Assembly (NCBI GenBank): GCA_019745415.1
Contig: JAIETF010000075.1
Span: 1-44,799, forward strand
Reading direction: 5' to 3'
DNA length: 44,799 nucleotides
DNA from: Candidatus Obscuribacterales bacterium
GTDB lineage: Bacteria > Cyanobacteriota > Vampirovibrionia > Obscuribacterales > Obscuribacteraceae
Under the pieces are notes generated by a model that was given only the letters and a program-made list of their open reading frames with translations, made no database searches and had not been told where the DNA came from. The position numbers and the translations under genes are program-made. Shown in pieces: positions 14,753-23,528 of this stretch. Within the stretch, counting starts at the first letter, position 1; the number at the start of each line of letters is the position of its first letter.

Positions 14753-16576
14753 TTGCAGATCAAAGAAGCTCTGGCTTATTTGCGGCGACTGAGAGGCTTT
14801 CGTGAAGAGCCATACCTGCAAGCAAAATGCCTGCTTCTCAATAGTTATTTGAGAAACTCAGGATTGAAGTCCGTGGTTGTTGGTATCAGTGGCGGTATCG
14901 ATTCCGCTCTTACACTGGCTATTGCCGTCAGAGCGGCGAAACTACCTGACTCTCCTATCGAGAAGATTACTGCAGCTCTTCTTCCATATCTTATTGAAGA
15001 AGGTACAAGCAACCAGCGGGTGGCAATGGACCGCGGTGAGTTTGTGGTTGAGTCTATAAGAAGCGGCTGTGATAGCAATCTTATTGATCTCGTTAAAGTG
15101 GATCTCAGTGCCAGCTTTCAAGCTATGAAATCTGCCTTGGACGGGGCTTTTGGAGACAAAGGCGATGACTGGGCCGCTGGGCAGTTAGTATCATATCTAC
15201 GCACTCCGGCACTCTTTTACCTGACCAGCTTGCTCACTATGCAAGATAAGCCGGCTATATTGCTGGGAACAACAAACAGGGATGAAGGCGGCTATATAGG
15301 CTATTTCGGCAAGGCCGCCGACGCCATGGTTGACCTGCAATTGATTTCAGACCTGCACAAAAGTGAGGTTAGTAGGCTGGCTGAGTATTTGCATTTGCCT
15401 CAGTCTGTGATAGAAGCGACCCCTACAGGCGATATCTACGACGGTAGAACAGATGAAGAACTCATCGGTGTGCCCTATGATTTTATAGAATTTTACTCGC
15501 TCCTTCTCTCGTTGCGAGACGATAGACTAAAGGGGCACCTGAAAGATTCTCTTCGGGGCAATGCCAGGGGCGAATATGACGAATATTCAGCTCGTCTTGA
15601 TAAGCTGAACCGGCAGAACTATCACAAATATGTTGCCGGGTCGACGGCAGTGCATCTAGATGTTATGGAAAGACCTGTGCCGGGCGGTTGGCGCCGGGAA
15701 TTCACCGAGGATGAGCTCAAGGGCGGTATGGCTGCAGGTAAATTTGTCAATGTTTTTGTCTTACCGCAGCCAATAATTGACAAATTAGATGAATCTGTAA
15801 AGCACAATATTGTGCCGCAGAGAAAGCCGGTAAGCAGTTTTGAGGACTCGGCCTTCGTTATTTCGGGATTGCTTAGGGAGGAAGAATGCAGGAGTTTTGT
15901 ATCCTTGCTTGATAAGCTCGAATGGGTGCCGGTCGGCTTGAACGGCATGTTGAAAGACTATCGCCCCGACATTGACCCAATAGGCTCTTACCGTGCATCT
16001 ATTTTCAATGAAGACCTAGCCAAGATAGTTTTTCGACGCCTTTGTCTCTGCCCTGATTTCCCTCGACTGCGAATTATGCAAGATAATACCCCGGCAGACT
16101 GGGACGATTACCCTATTTGGCGGGCGGTGGCGGTCAATCCTCTTATGCGCTTTATAAAGTATGTAGACGGTGGGCTCTTGGTACCGCATTATGATGCACC
16201 TTTTGATTACCATGAAGGCAAACGGACCTTGATGAGTCTAGTCCTTTATCTCACCGACTCACCTACCCATGGTGGCGCCACGAGACTGATAAGAGACCCT
16301 CAGATTGAACTGCCCTTAAAGCAACGTATCTATGAAGATTGGACAAGGCTTGCTCGGGATGATGAAGTTATTGCTGCACTTTCTCTCAGCGCCGGTGAAG
16401 CTCTTTTGTTAGACCATCGTGTACTGCACGATTCGCAAGTGCTGAAAGGAGAACGGGGAAAGAAAATAATTATGAGGACCGACGTGGTTTTTGAACGCTG
16501 CGGTTTGCCAAGAAAGCGCTCGCCGGGCATCTCTAAACCTCTGGGTATGCCTGAAAGAATTGGCTATGACAATTGA
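14753..16576 (+). CDS. nadE: NAD synthase fused to a 2OG-Fe(II) oxygenase-like domain
   Basis: About 607 residues. TTG at 14753 is preferred over an in-frame TTG at 14717 because GGAGAG (14740-14745) lies 7 bases upstream. Residues about 10-300 form an NH3-dependent NAD synthase: P-loop GISGGIDSALT (near 43-53), GTTNRDEGGYIGYFGK (near 172), SDLHKSEV and PTGDIYDGRTDEELIG. There is no glutaminase domain. Residues about 365-590 resemble a 2-oxoglutarate/Fe(II) dioxygenase: an HYD iron motif near 479, a distal histidine in VLHDSQ near 558, and an arginine in KIIMRTD near 574 placed to bind 2OG. I know of no characterised protein with this pair of domains. It overlaps the next gene by 11 bases. 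Confidence 0.85.
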   Translation: MQIKEALAYLRRLRGFREEPYLQAKCLLLNSYLRNSGLKSVVVGISGGIDSALTLAIAVRAAKLPDSPIEKITAALLPYLIEEGTSNQRVAMDRGEFVVESIRSGCDSNLIDLVKVDLSASFQAMKSALDGAFGDKGDDWAAGQLVSYLRTPALFYLTSLLTMQDKPAILLGTTNRDEGGYIGYFGKAADAMVDLQLISDLHKSEVSRLAEYLHLPQSVIEATPTGDIYDGRTDEELIGVPYDFIEFYSLLLSLRDDRLKGHLKDSLRGNARGEYDEYSARLDKLNRQNYHKYVAGSTAVHLDVMERPVPGGWRREFTEDELKGGMAAGKFVNVFVLPQPIIDKLDESVKHNIVPQRKPVSSFEDSAFVISGLLREEECRSFVSLLDKLEWVPVGLNGMLKDYRPDIDPIGSYRASIFNEDLAKIVFRRLCLCPDFPRLRIMQDNTPADWDDYPIWRAVAVNPLMRFIKYVDGGLLVPHYDAPFDYHEGKRTLMSLVLYLTDSPTHGGATRLIRDPQIELPLKQRIYEDWTRLARDDEVIAALSLSAGEALLLDHRVLHDSQVLKGERGKKIIMRTDVVFERCGLPRKRSPGISKPLGMPERIGYDN

Positions 16577-18419
16577 TGCTTTTCACCATTTAAATAATTT
16601 CGAGGACCCTGAGCAAGCCTCCAGAATGATCGCCAGAGCCAGTCTGGACCCCTATTACAGTCTCGTCCTGTCCCAATTAATCGGTGAGAAGACGGAAGAT
16701 ACTGCCCGTAATCTATTTGAAGCTGGCTTCTTCAATGACGGTGCCACAGCGGAGGAGTTGAATTCAGCAGACTATTTCCGCCTCAATTGGCTCTGCACAC
16801 CCCTGCACAAACTTGCCACAAACCTACAAGATCTTAGTGTCTCTCAATGTATACGCCCAAGTCCTTCTGACCGTCGTCTATTTGTGCTTCTTTCTACAGG
16901 CGCCTTTTGTCCGGTACACCATGGGCATATAGAAATGATGGAAATCGCAGCCAGGGCACTAAAGGCTGCTGGAAAAATTGTAATTGCAGGTTATTTATCG
17001 CCATCCCATGACAGCTATGTCATGCCCAAGTGTCGGGAGGATGCTTTGAGCGCCTGTCATCGCCTTCATCTGGTGCAAGAAGCCGTGAAGGGAAGTTCCT
17101 GGTTGATGGAATGCTCCTGGGAAGCTCTGGCTACCGATCGTATGGTCAACTTCACCGACGTTGTCTCGCGCTTAAAGCAGTATTTACTGAGAAATATTCC
17201 CCGCAGTCTATTGCCTGACTTTGTAGACCCTGATGACTGGCTGGAAGTCGCCTATGTCTTCGGTTCAGACAACGCCCGCTTTTCTCTCGCCTTCAGCCAA
17301 TCAGGCAGTGCTGTTTGCGTGGCTCGCCCCGGTTATGAAGAAGCCTTCTGGCGTTATCGACAGAGTCCGCTTTTAAGGTCGAGCATAGAAAGAGAGGAGA
17401 TTTTTTTTGTAGAAGAGTCAAGCCGCGATATCTCTTCTCAGATGTTGCGATGCACTGATTCCGCAGAGCACATACAAGGCACCACAGCCAGTTTCTGGCT
17501 TTGGAAAGACAGGCTTAATGGGGATAAGAGTTTTTCGATATCAAAAAGTGAAGAACCAGGTCCAAAAAGGGCAATTATATATTTGCGGCAGGAACTGGAA
17601 TGGGCGACAGGTGTCTGGCAAAAAACACATCAGGGTGTGAGGGAAGCCGGAGAGAGATTTCTGACCGACCTGCAAGAACTCTTCGCTTGCGTCCATCGCT
17701 TTGCGCAGAAGCCGGATGAAGAAAGGCTGGTTCAGGTGGATTTGCTAGCGCTGGAGGAACAGCTTGAGGCGGCAAAGACTCTTGCTAGAGGGCAGAAAGT
17801 AATTAGTCTGGATCCTTGTATTCCAGGTACGATCGATTTGAAAATCTCACGCGCCTTTCCATTGTCTGATGGCGGAGCTGCACCAGCTTTGGTGGCCCGC
17901 CCAGGTGCCGAAGCCATTCATTTACAGCTGGATAAGATACCGGGCGGTGACTATATTCTTTTTGATGATGATATCTTTTCTGGTGCCACTGTTTTGCAAG
18001 TACAAGATTTGTTGCCTTTGCCAGTCAACATAAGAGCAGTCTGCGCCCTAACAATTAGAGCTAGACAGAGCGGCGCTTCCATATTAGACATACTAGATAG
18101 TCGCGACTTTCTGGCTGGAAGCAGAGAAGGTGGTCTGGTTCTAAGTCTTCCCGACGGCAGCTACTGCCGCAGTCCTTATTGCTTGCCATATACCTCGCCT
18201 TCTCACAGAGCCTCAGTGCCAGTAGGAGAGGAATTGCATTTCTCTCGCCGCCTCTGGCAACTCAATACCGACTTTCACAAAGAAATAACACCTCCCATCC
18301 TGTTGAGAGAAGCCAGCCCGGCTTTTTTCATCCTTATGCAGAAAGTTGGTTTTGCTCCCGAAACTGAAATGAGAGCACTATGCCTCTGGCATGAGCAGAT
18401 GCTGGGAACTGCAAACTAG
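16566..18419 (+). CDS. NMN adenylyltransferase-like protein fused to a phosphoribosyltransferase-like domain
   Basis: About 617 residues; the ATG at 16566 sits inside the end of the NAD synthase gene. An N-terminal region of about 100 residues is unassigned. Residues about 105-300 form a nucleotidyltransferase: GAFCPVHHGHIEMM supplies the GxFxPxHxGH site, YLSPSHDSYVMPK and the CHRLHLVQEA stretch recall eukaryotic-type NMNATs, and RDISSQMLR resembles the ISSTxxR motif. Near 465-477, ILFDDDIFSGATV matches the PRPP-binding signature of type I phosphoribosyltransferases. The product would make NaAD or NAD from NaMN or NMN, the step just before NAD synthase. What the PRT-like domain does is unknown; it is not the NAMPT/NAPRT fold type by motif. 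Confidence 0.75.
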   Translation: MTIDAFHHLNNFEDPEQASRMIARASLDPYYSLVLSQLIGEKTEDTARNLFEAGFFNDGATAEELNSADYFRLNWLCTPLHKLATNLQDLSVSQCIRPSPSDRRLFVLLSTGAFCPVHHGHIEMMEIAARALKAAGKIVIAGYLSPSHDSYVMPKCREDALSACHRLHLVQEAVKGSSWLMECSWEALATDRMVNFTDVVSRLKQYLLRNIPRSLLPDFVDPDDWLEVAYVFGSDNARFSLAFSQSGSAVCVARPGYEEAFWRYRQSPLLRSSIEREEIFFVEESSRDISSQMLRCTDSAEHIQGTTASFWLWKDRLNGDKSFSISKSEEPGPKRAIIYLRQELEWATGVWQKTHQGVREAGERFLTDLQELFACVHRFAQKPDEERLVQVDLLALEEQLEAAKTLARGQKVISLDPCIPGTIDLKISRAFPLSDGGAAPALVARPGAEAIHLQLDKIPGGDYILFDDDIFSGATVLQVQDLLPLPVNIRAVCALTIRARQSGASILDILDSRDFLAGSREGGLVLSLPDGSYCRSPYCLPYTSPSHRASVPVGEELHFSRRLWQLNTDFHKEITPPILLREASPAFFILMQKVGFAPETEMRALCLWHEQMLGTAN

Positions 18420-18481
18420 GTCTGTCAGTCTGGAATTGTCAAAAGAGATAAACAAAACTAAAGGCGAAGGGTTAGCGCTCC

Positions 18482-19501
18482 TTAGAAGTCGGCCTGGCTA
18501 AAATCAGGCAATTTGCCTGTTTCAAGTAGCTCTAGCCATTCTAAATGGCGCTTGCTGCCAAGCTTTGCCTCATAGATGCGCACAAAATCTTTCACCGCTT
18601 CAATTTCACCCAGGTTGAACAACTCTTGCGCCAACTTGAAGGTCATAGAATTTATGCCATAGCCTTCTTCCAGCTTGTGTAAGGCTGCCACCGCTAGTAA
18701 TGGCTGGTTTTGGCGGCTGAAAACAAGTCCGCGCAAAGCATTAGCCGTTTGACTATGGGCTTTGTGTATGTTGAGGTTCTCTAGATTATCTGCGCACTTA
18801 ATTGCTTTGTCAAAGTCATTTAAATAGAGCGCACATTCGCCCACATGTTCAAGATCGAGCCAGGGGGTGTGCGAGCCCAAAGCTAGAGTGATTTCGCCGT
18901 ATTTTACCGCCATCTTGGCTGCTTCTTGCTTGAGGCTTTGATCAGTCGTTCTTTTGTAGGTCATAAAGTTGAATAGAGCCAGATGTGAAGGCCAGCGAAC
19001 ATTATCCGATTCGAGCAAATGAGCCTGCTCCAACAAGCGATTGGCTTCTTTCAAATCGCGCCAAATTAGAAAGGCACCGGCATTGCCTAAGACATTAGGT
19101 TCCGGCATCTCTTGCGCCATTTTTTGCCAGAGTGCACTGGCCTGTATGAATTGTTCGCTGCTCAGTCTGCCGGAGCTATTCATTAGTATTGATGCGACAT
19201 AGCCAGACTGATTGGGAAAATTTTCGATGATGCCCAAGAGATGTCTGAACCAGTGGCTTGGGGCTTCTGCATTTGTTTGAAATTGATAGTAGCCGAGTAG
19301 CTCCAATCTACTGATTAGCTCTTGTTTCTTTTTTTCTTCAATATCCAGCTGTGCTTGGGCTTCGCTTTCCTCTGCCTTGTTTTCTAATGACATTTCAAGC
19401 CATTCTACTTGTTTGTCATTGAGCTCTTTGCCAAGGGTGTAAGCTGCCGCCCTCGCCCTTTCTTCCTCATCTTCTCTTTCTTTGATAGACTCTCTCGGCA
19501 C
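18482..19501 (-). CDS. TPR-like helical repeat protein
   Basis: About 339 residues from a GTG start one base after the stop of the upstream SGNH-like gene, so the two are co-transcribed. The N-terminus (about 1-65) is highly charged and probably coiled-coil (EREDEEERARAA; EEKKKQELISRLELL). The rest is alpha-helical with degenerate tetratricopeptide units, for example ANRLLEQAHLLESDN and ECALYLNDFDKAIKCADNLE. No signal peptide or membrane span is seen. It may be a cytoplasmic scaffold for the partner gene; the function is not recognised. Confidence 0.7.
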   Translation of the reverse strand: MPRESIKEREDEEERARAAAYTLGKELNDKQVEWLEMSLENKAEESEAQAQLDIEEKKKQELISRLELLGYYQFQTNAEAPSHWFRHLLGIIENFPNQSGYVASILMNSSGRLSSEQFIQASALWQKMAQEMPEPNVLGNAGAFLIWRDLKEANRLLEQAHLLESDNVRWPSHLALFNFMTYKRTTDQSLKQEAAKMAVKYGEITLALGSHTPWLDLEHVGECALYLNDFDKAIKCADNLENLNIHKAHSQTANALRGLVFSRQNQPLLAVAALHKLEEGYGINSMTFKLAQELFNLGEIEAVKDFVRIYEAKLGSKRHLEWLELLETGKLPDFSQADF

Positions 19502-19502
19502 G

Positions 19503-20819
19503 TCAATTAGTCTTTTGGTTCTGGTCTTTACGACCGGCTAATTCATTCTGATTTGTGTTTATGTGGCTGGCGATAGCCGCAAGCAGTTTGGCTCCGCCTC
19601 TGCCGTTCATATGCACGGTGTCTCTAAAGCAGCTTAAATCGAAAGACGAATCGTTCAGATCAAGCACGTCTGCGCCCCTATTCTTGAGAGCGATTAGCAT
19701 GGCTTTGTACTCATCGTAAGAACCTTTGGGCATGAGCTTCATATTGCTTTCGGTGAGAGGCATATTGACTATGGTTGTTTCGATGCCCAAGCTGCTGTTA
19801 TAGGCTAAAAGGTCATCAAGGAAGGCTTGCTCAGATTTGAACACAGCTTCGTTTTTGTGGGCAAAGCGTTTCTTGTATTCGCGAGTATTGTCTTGCCAAG
19901 GCAGTTTCATCTCGGGCAAAATGACGAAATTTCCTGGTTTTACTTCTTGAGCCGCCATGATGGCGTCGACTTTGTCTCCGCTCTTTTGGGGCGTCTCACC
20001 ACCAGTGGTGCTATCTTTTGCCGTGGCGAGTAAATTCTCTGCTTTAGTATTGATGCCTAAGCGGCTCACTAGTTCGTCATAGGTTGCTTGCAGAGGCTTG
20101 GTTGCCAGCTTCTGAATTTCGTTATGTCTGCCCCACAGGTAAAGATAGCGTTCGGCAAAGTAATTGCGTTTTTGCCACAAGTTGAGATTCTTCTGCAAAA
20201 CCGCATCGAGAGCTTCTTCACTGAGATAGTTGCGATAGTGAATATAGGCTGGAGTGGCTGTGGGTGTATCGACCCCGCAGTCGATAAAGTCGCGTAGTGT
20301 TATGCCCAGTACCACTCTTTCGGGCTTACAGGTCTGGCTGAAGAGTGCTCTTTCGATAAAGTAGTGGTCGGATACCATAGCGCCGGGTAGGGCATAGTTG
20401 AACGCCCTTTGTTTCTTACTGTCTTGGTCGATAAGCAAGGAGGCAAGGCAGCTTGAATAAGGATCGACTACTGGATCGATCATAGCCTTCTTGTAGTCGG
20501 CTTCGGCACAAGTGGTCGGGATCATCATTAGAGACGAGCCGAAAAGAACTGTTTGGGGGGCTTGCCCTTGAGCGTCGGCGAGAAAGCGCTTGGCTCTCTG
20601 ACATTCCCAGGTGGCCTTAAACGGCAGTTCTGCTGGTGAAAGAGGCTTAAGCGGCCGGATAAAACCTGAGACTAGATTAATGCCAAGAAATATAGCGAGA
20701 GCCAGAGGAAAAGAGCAAGTGGCAAAAGACTTTAAGGCCTTGCTTGGCGCCGTTTCGCTCGTGCAAGGCTGTTCTTTAGTCCTTATTTCCGGCTTTACTA
20801 GAGGTTTTGTCTCGGGCAT
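19503..20819 (-). CDS. Membrane-anchored SGNH/DltD-like hydrolase family protein
   Basis: About 438 residues. A cytoplasmic lead (1-35) precedes one membrane span (about 36-53), and the rest should be extracytoplasmic. SGNH features are VLFGSSLMM (block I serine near 95) and DTVHMNGRGGAKL near the C-terminus (D-x2-H of block V). Such single-span proteins often take part in acylation or de-acylation of cell-wall or exopolysaccharide polymers (DltD, AlgJ/AlgX-like). No DltABC or acyltransferase partner is visible, so the substrate is unknown. It is divergent from the UvrA-like gene with 132 bases between. Confidence 0.7.
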   Translation of the reverse strand: MPETKPLVKPEIRTKEQPCTSETAPSKALKSFATCSFPLALAIFLGINLVSGFIRPLKPLSPAELPFKATWECQRAKRFLADAQGQAPQTVLFGSSLMMIPTTCAEADYKKAMIDPVVDPYSSCLASLLIDQDSKKQRAFNYALPGAMVSDHYFIERALFSQTCKPERVVLGITLRDFIDCGVDTPTATPAYIHYRNYLSEEALDAVLQKNLNLWQKRNYFAERYLYLWGRHNEIQKLATKPLQATYDELVSRLGINTKAENLLATAKDSTTGGETPQKSGDKVDAIMAAQEVKPGNFVILPEMKLPWQDNTREYKKRFAHKNEAVFKSEQAFLDDLLAYNSSLGIETTIVNMPLTESNMKLMPKGSYDEYKAMLIALKNRGADVLDLNDSSFDLSCFRDTVHMNGRGGAKLLAAIASHINTNQNELAGRKDQNQKTN

Positions 20820-20854
20820 CTCTGGATTGGTTAGGGCTCGGTTATTTGTGGCTC

Positions 20855-20886
20855 TAGAGGTTGTATTGCTGCTTTTAGAGGTTGTA
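20855..20886. repeat. 11-base direct repeats in a divergent promoter region
   Basis: TAGAGGTTGTA occurs at 20855-20865 and 20876-20886, exactly 21 bases apart (two helical turns), in the 132-base gap between the SGNH-like and UvrA-like genes. The same-face spacing is typical of direct-repeat operators. Chance or local duplication remains possible. Confidence 0.4.
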
Positions 20887-20951
20887 ATGATTATAGAATT
20901 GGCAGATGTTTAAACCCTTAGAGCCGCTTAATTCATAGTCAAAGCTCAATT

Positions 20952-23519
20952 ATGTCCATCCAGGTGCGGGGCGCCCGCCAGAACAATCTCAAAGGCATAG
21001 ACCTGACACTGCCGCATAATTGTCTGGTGGCATTTACCGGTGTCTCCGGCTCGGGCAAGTCATCTCTAGCTTTCGGCACAATTTATGCCGAGGCGCAGCG
21101 CCGCTATTTTGAGACTATCGCTCCATACGCCAGGCGTTTGCTTGACCAACTGCCGCCGCCGCAGGTGCAAGAGATAAGCGGCCTGCCTCCGGCTGTAGCC
21201 TTAGAGCAGAGGCGTGCCGAGTTTGGTTCGGGGCAGCGCTCGACAGTGGGAACCCTGACCAATCTCTCCAACTTACTGCGCATGCTTTTCTCGCGCGCCG
21301 GCGACTATCCAGATGGGCTTGAGCACTACAAAGACAAACTCGATTCGGATCATTTTTCAGCGAACACTGCCGCCGGTGCCTGCCCAACCTGTCATGGTCT
21401 CGGTCTCATTCATACGGTTAGTGAGGAGTCTCTCGTGCCCAATGCCAATCTTTCCATTAGAGAGAAGGCTATTGCCGCCTGGCCGGGTGCCTGGCAAGGC
21501 AAGAATTATCGAGATATTCTTGCCACTCTCGGCTATGACATAGACAAGCCCTGGAAAGATCTGCCCGAGCACGAACGCAAGTGGATTCTTTTCACGGATG
21601 AGCAGCCTGTAGTGACAGTCTATGCCGAAAGAGAAGCGCACCGCATTCAACGTCCCTATCAGGGGACTTATATGAGTGCTGCTCGTTATGTATTGCATAC
21701 TTTTGGTACCACCCAGAGTGCTGCTTTGCGCAAGCGAGCGGAACGACATATGGTGAAAAGTCCCTGCCATGATTGTCGCGGCAAGAAGCTGAAAGCTCAA
21801 GCTCTGGCTATTAAAGTGGCGGGCTATGATATCGCCGAACTGACTGCTTTACCCTTGAGAAGATTACCCGAGATTCTAAAAAAGCACTTAGATGTCGATA
21901 GAGAAAGTGAATCGCAACCAGGCAAGAGAGCTTCGGCGCGTCTGCAAGTGGCTAAGTTATTGGTCGATGACCTTTGTGCCCGACTTGCTTTGTTGCAGAA
22001 ATTGGGTCTCGACTATCTTACTCTAGAGCGTACAACGGCTTCTCTTTCAGCCGGTGAGTTGCAGCGCTTGCGCTTGACCGGCCTGTTGCGCTCGGGTTTG
22101 TTTGGTGTTGTTTACGTGCTCGATGAACCTTCAGCTGGTTTGCATCCAGCTGACAGCGAAGCCCTATTTGAAATGCTCAAGAGCCTCAAAGAAATGGGTA
22201 ATACAGTCTTCGTCGTTGAGCACGAGATGGCGTTGGTGCGAAAAGCAGACTACCTGGTTGATATCGGACCCGGTGCCGGTGATCGAGGTGGTGAGCTAAT
22301 CTATAGTGGTAGCGTCGATGGTATTAAGAGTATTGAGGCTTCTCAGACGGCGCGCTTTCTTTTCCCAACTAAGAAGAGCACAACTAAACAAAGTAAAATA
22401 AGCAAGATCACGCGCCTCAAACCAGAGCATTGGCTTGAGCTTTCAGGCATCACTAGGCACAATCTCAAAGACCTCACAGTCAAGTTTCCCCTTGCTTTGT
22501 TCACTGCCGTAACCGGTGTTTCAGGCTCGGGAAAGTCTACCCTGGTCAGCCAGGTTTTAGCTGAAGTTCTGCAGAAACATATGAGCGCCAAAGGCAGTAA
22601 AGGCAGTGCCGCATCAGATAGCGATGAAGAGGATGCTGAGTCTGAGGACCTCGAAGTTGTCGATGTCACCCATGTAAAGTGCACCGGCTTGCAGTCGCTC
22701 AAACGCTTGGTCTTGGTTGACCAAAAGCCTATCGGGCGCACACCGCGCTCTAATCTTGCCACCTATACAGGTCTATTCGACCATGTACGTAAACTCTTTG
22801 CGGCAACAGCCGAAGCCCAAGCCTTAGGCTATAAAGCCGGACATTTTTCTTTCAATGTCGAGGGAGGGCGCTGCCCTGATTGCGAAGGCGAAGGCTATGT
22901 GGCTGTCGAGTTGCTTTTCTTGCCCGGAGTCTATGCTCCTTGTTCCCATTGTTCTGGTTCTCGGTATAAAGCAGAGACTCTTAAGGTGCTTTATCAAGGC
23001 GAAACCATAGCTTCTCTGCTCGATATGACAGTTGATGCTGCTACGAAATTCTTTGCCTCGATAGATAGTAAGGGTGGGGCGGTGCAGTCAATAAGACGAT
23101 CACTGGCTACCTTACAGCAGGTGGGTCTTGGTTATCTCAAGTTGGGGCAGCCGGCCACAGAGTTGTCCGGTGGTGAGGCTCAGCGCATTAGGTTGGCTTA
23201 CGAATTGCAGCGCGAAGAGAAGAGCGGCACCGTTTATATTTTGGATGAGCCGACCACCGGCTTGCATCCTGCCGATGTTGAAAAGTTAGTTGAACAACTA
23301 AGAATTTTGGTCGACCGGGGCAGTACGGTGATTGTGGTGGAGCATGATATGGATGTGATCTCTGCCTGTGATTGGGTTATCGATATGGGCCCCGGTGCCG
23401 GCGATAACGGCGGCAGGATAATTGCCCAGGGCAGTCCAGAAGATATTGTAAAGATTGGCGATGGCGGCGGCGGTAAGACTTATCTTTATCTTGGCGAGAA
23501 ATTGGCTGAATTAGGTTAG
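20952..23519 (+). CDS. UvrA2-type excinuclease-like ABC ATPase
   Basis: About 855 residues, shorter than housekeeping UvrA (about 940). Two ABC modules are visible, each with GVSGSGKS Walker A (near 30 and 521), LSAGELQRLRL or LSGGEAQRIRL signatures, and VLDEPSAGLHPAD or ILDEPTTGLHPAD Walker B. Zinc-type cysteines are CPTC/CHDC in the first half and CPDC/CSHC in the second. The first zinc module and the UvrB-binding region of canonical UvrA appear to be missing, as in UvrA2 or drug-resistance paralogs. A charged serine/acidic insert (about 558-580) follows the second Walker A. Likely role: DNA-damage or intercalator tolerance; uvrB is not nearby. Confidence 0.9.
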   Translation: MSIQVRGARQNNLKGIDLTLPHNCLVAFTGVSGSGKSSLAFGTIYAEAQRRYFETIAPYARRLLDQLPPPQVQEISGLPPAVALEQRRAEFGSGQRSTVGTLTNLSNLLRMLFSRAGDYPDGLEHYKDKLDSDHFSANTAAGACPTCHGLGLIHTVSEESLVPNANLSIREKAIAAWPGAWQGKNYRDILATLGYDIDKPWKDLPEHERKWILFTDEQPVVTVYAEREAHRIQRPYQGTYMSAARYVLHTFGTTQSAALRKRAERHMVKSPCHDCRGKKLKAQALAIKVAGYDIAELTALPLRRLPEILKKHLDVDRESESQPGKRASARLQVAKLLVDDLCARLALLQKLGLDYLTLERTTASLSAGELQRLRLTGLLRSGLFGVVYVLDEPSAGLHPADSEALFEMLKSLKEMGNTVFVVEHEMALVRKADYLVDIGPGAGDRGGELIYSGSVDGIKSIEASQTARFLFPTKKSTTKQSKISKITRLKPEHWLELSGITRHNLKDLTVKFPLALFTAVTGVSGSGKSTLVSQVLAEVLQKHMSAKGSKGSAASDSDEEDAESEDLEVVDVTHVKCTGLQSLKRLVLVDQKPIGRTPRSNLATYTGLFDHVRKLFAATAEAQALGYKAGHFSFNVEGGRCPDCEGEGYVAVELLFLPGVYAPCSHCSGSRYKAETLKVLYQGETIASLLDMTVDAATKFFASIDSKGGAVQSIRRSLATLQQVGLGYLKLGQPATELSGGEAQRIRLAYELQREEKSGTVYILDEPTTGLHPADVEKLVEQLRILVDRGSTVIVVEHDMDVISACDWVIDMGPGAGDNGGRIIAQGSPEDIVKIGDGGGGKTYLYLGEKLAELG

Positions 23520-23528
23520 AATCTAGCT

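Noticed and set aside
12677..18419. The NAD cassette as one of the known NARP1 or NARP2 NAD-repair defence pathways
   Set aside because: NARP1 needs an ADP-ribose pyrophosphate synthetase and its transferase, and NARP2 a NAMPT; neither is recognisable here. NMNAT is shared but the domain set differs.
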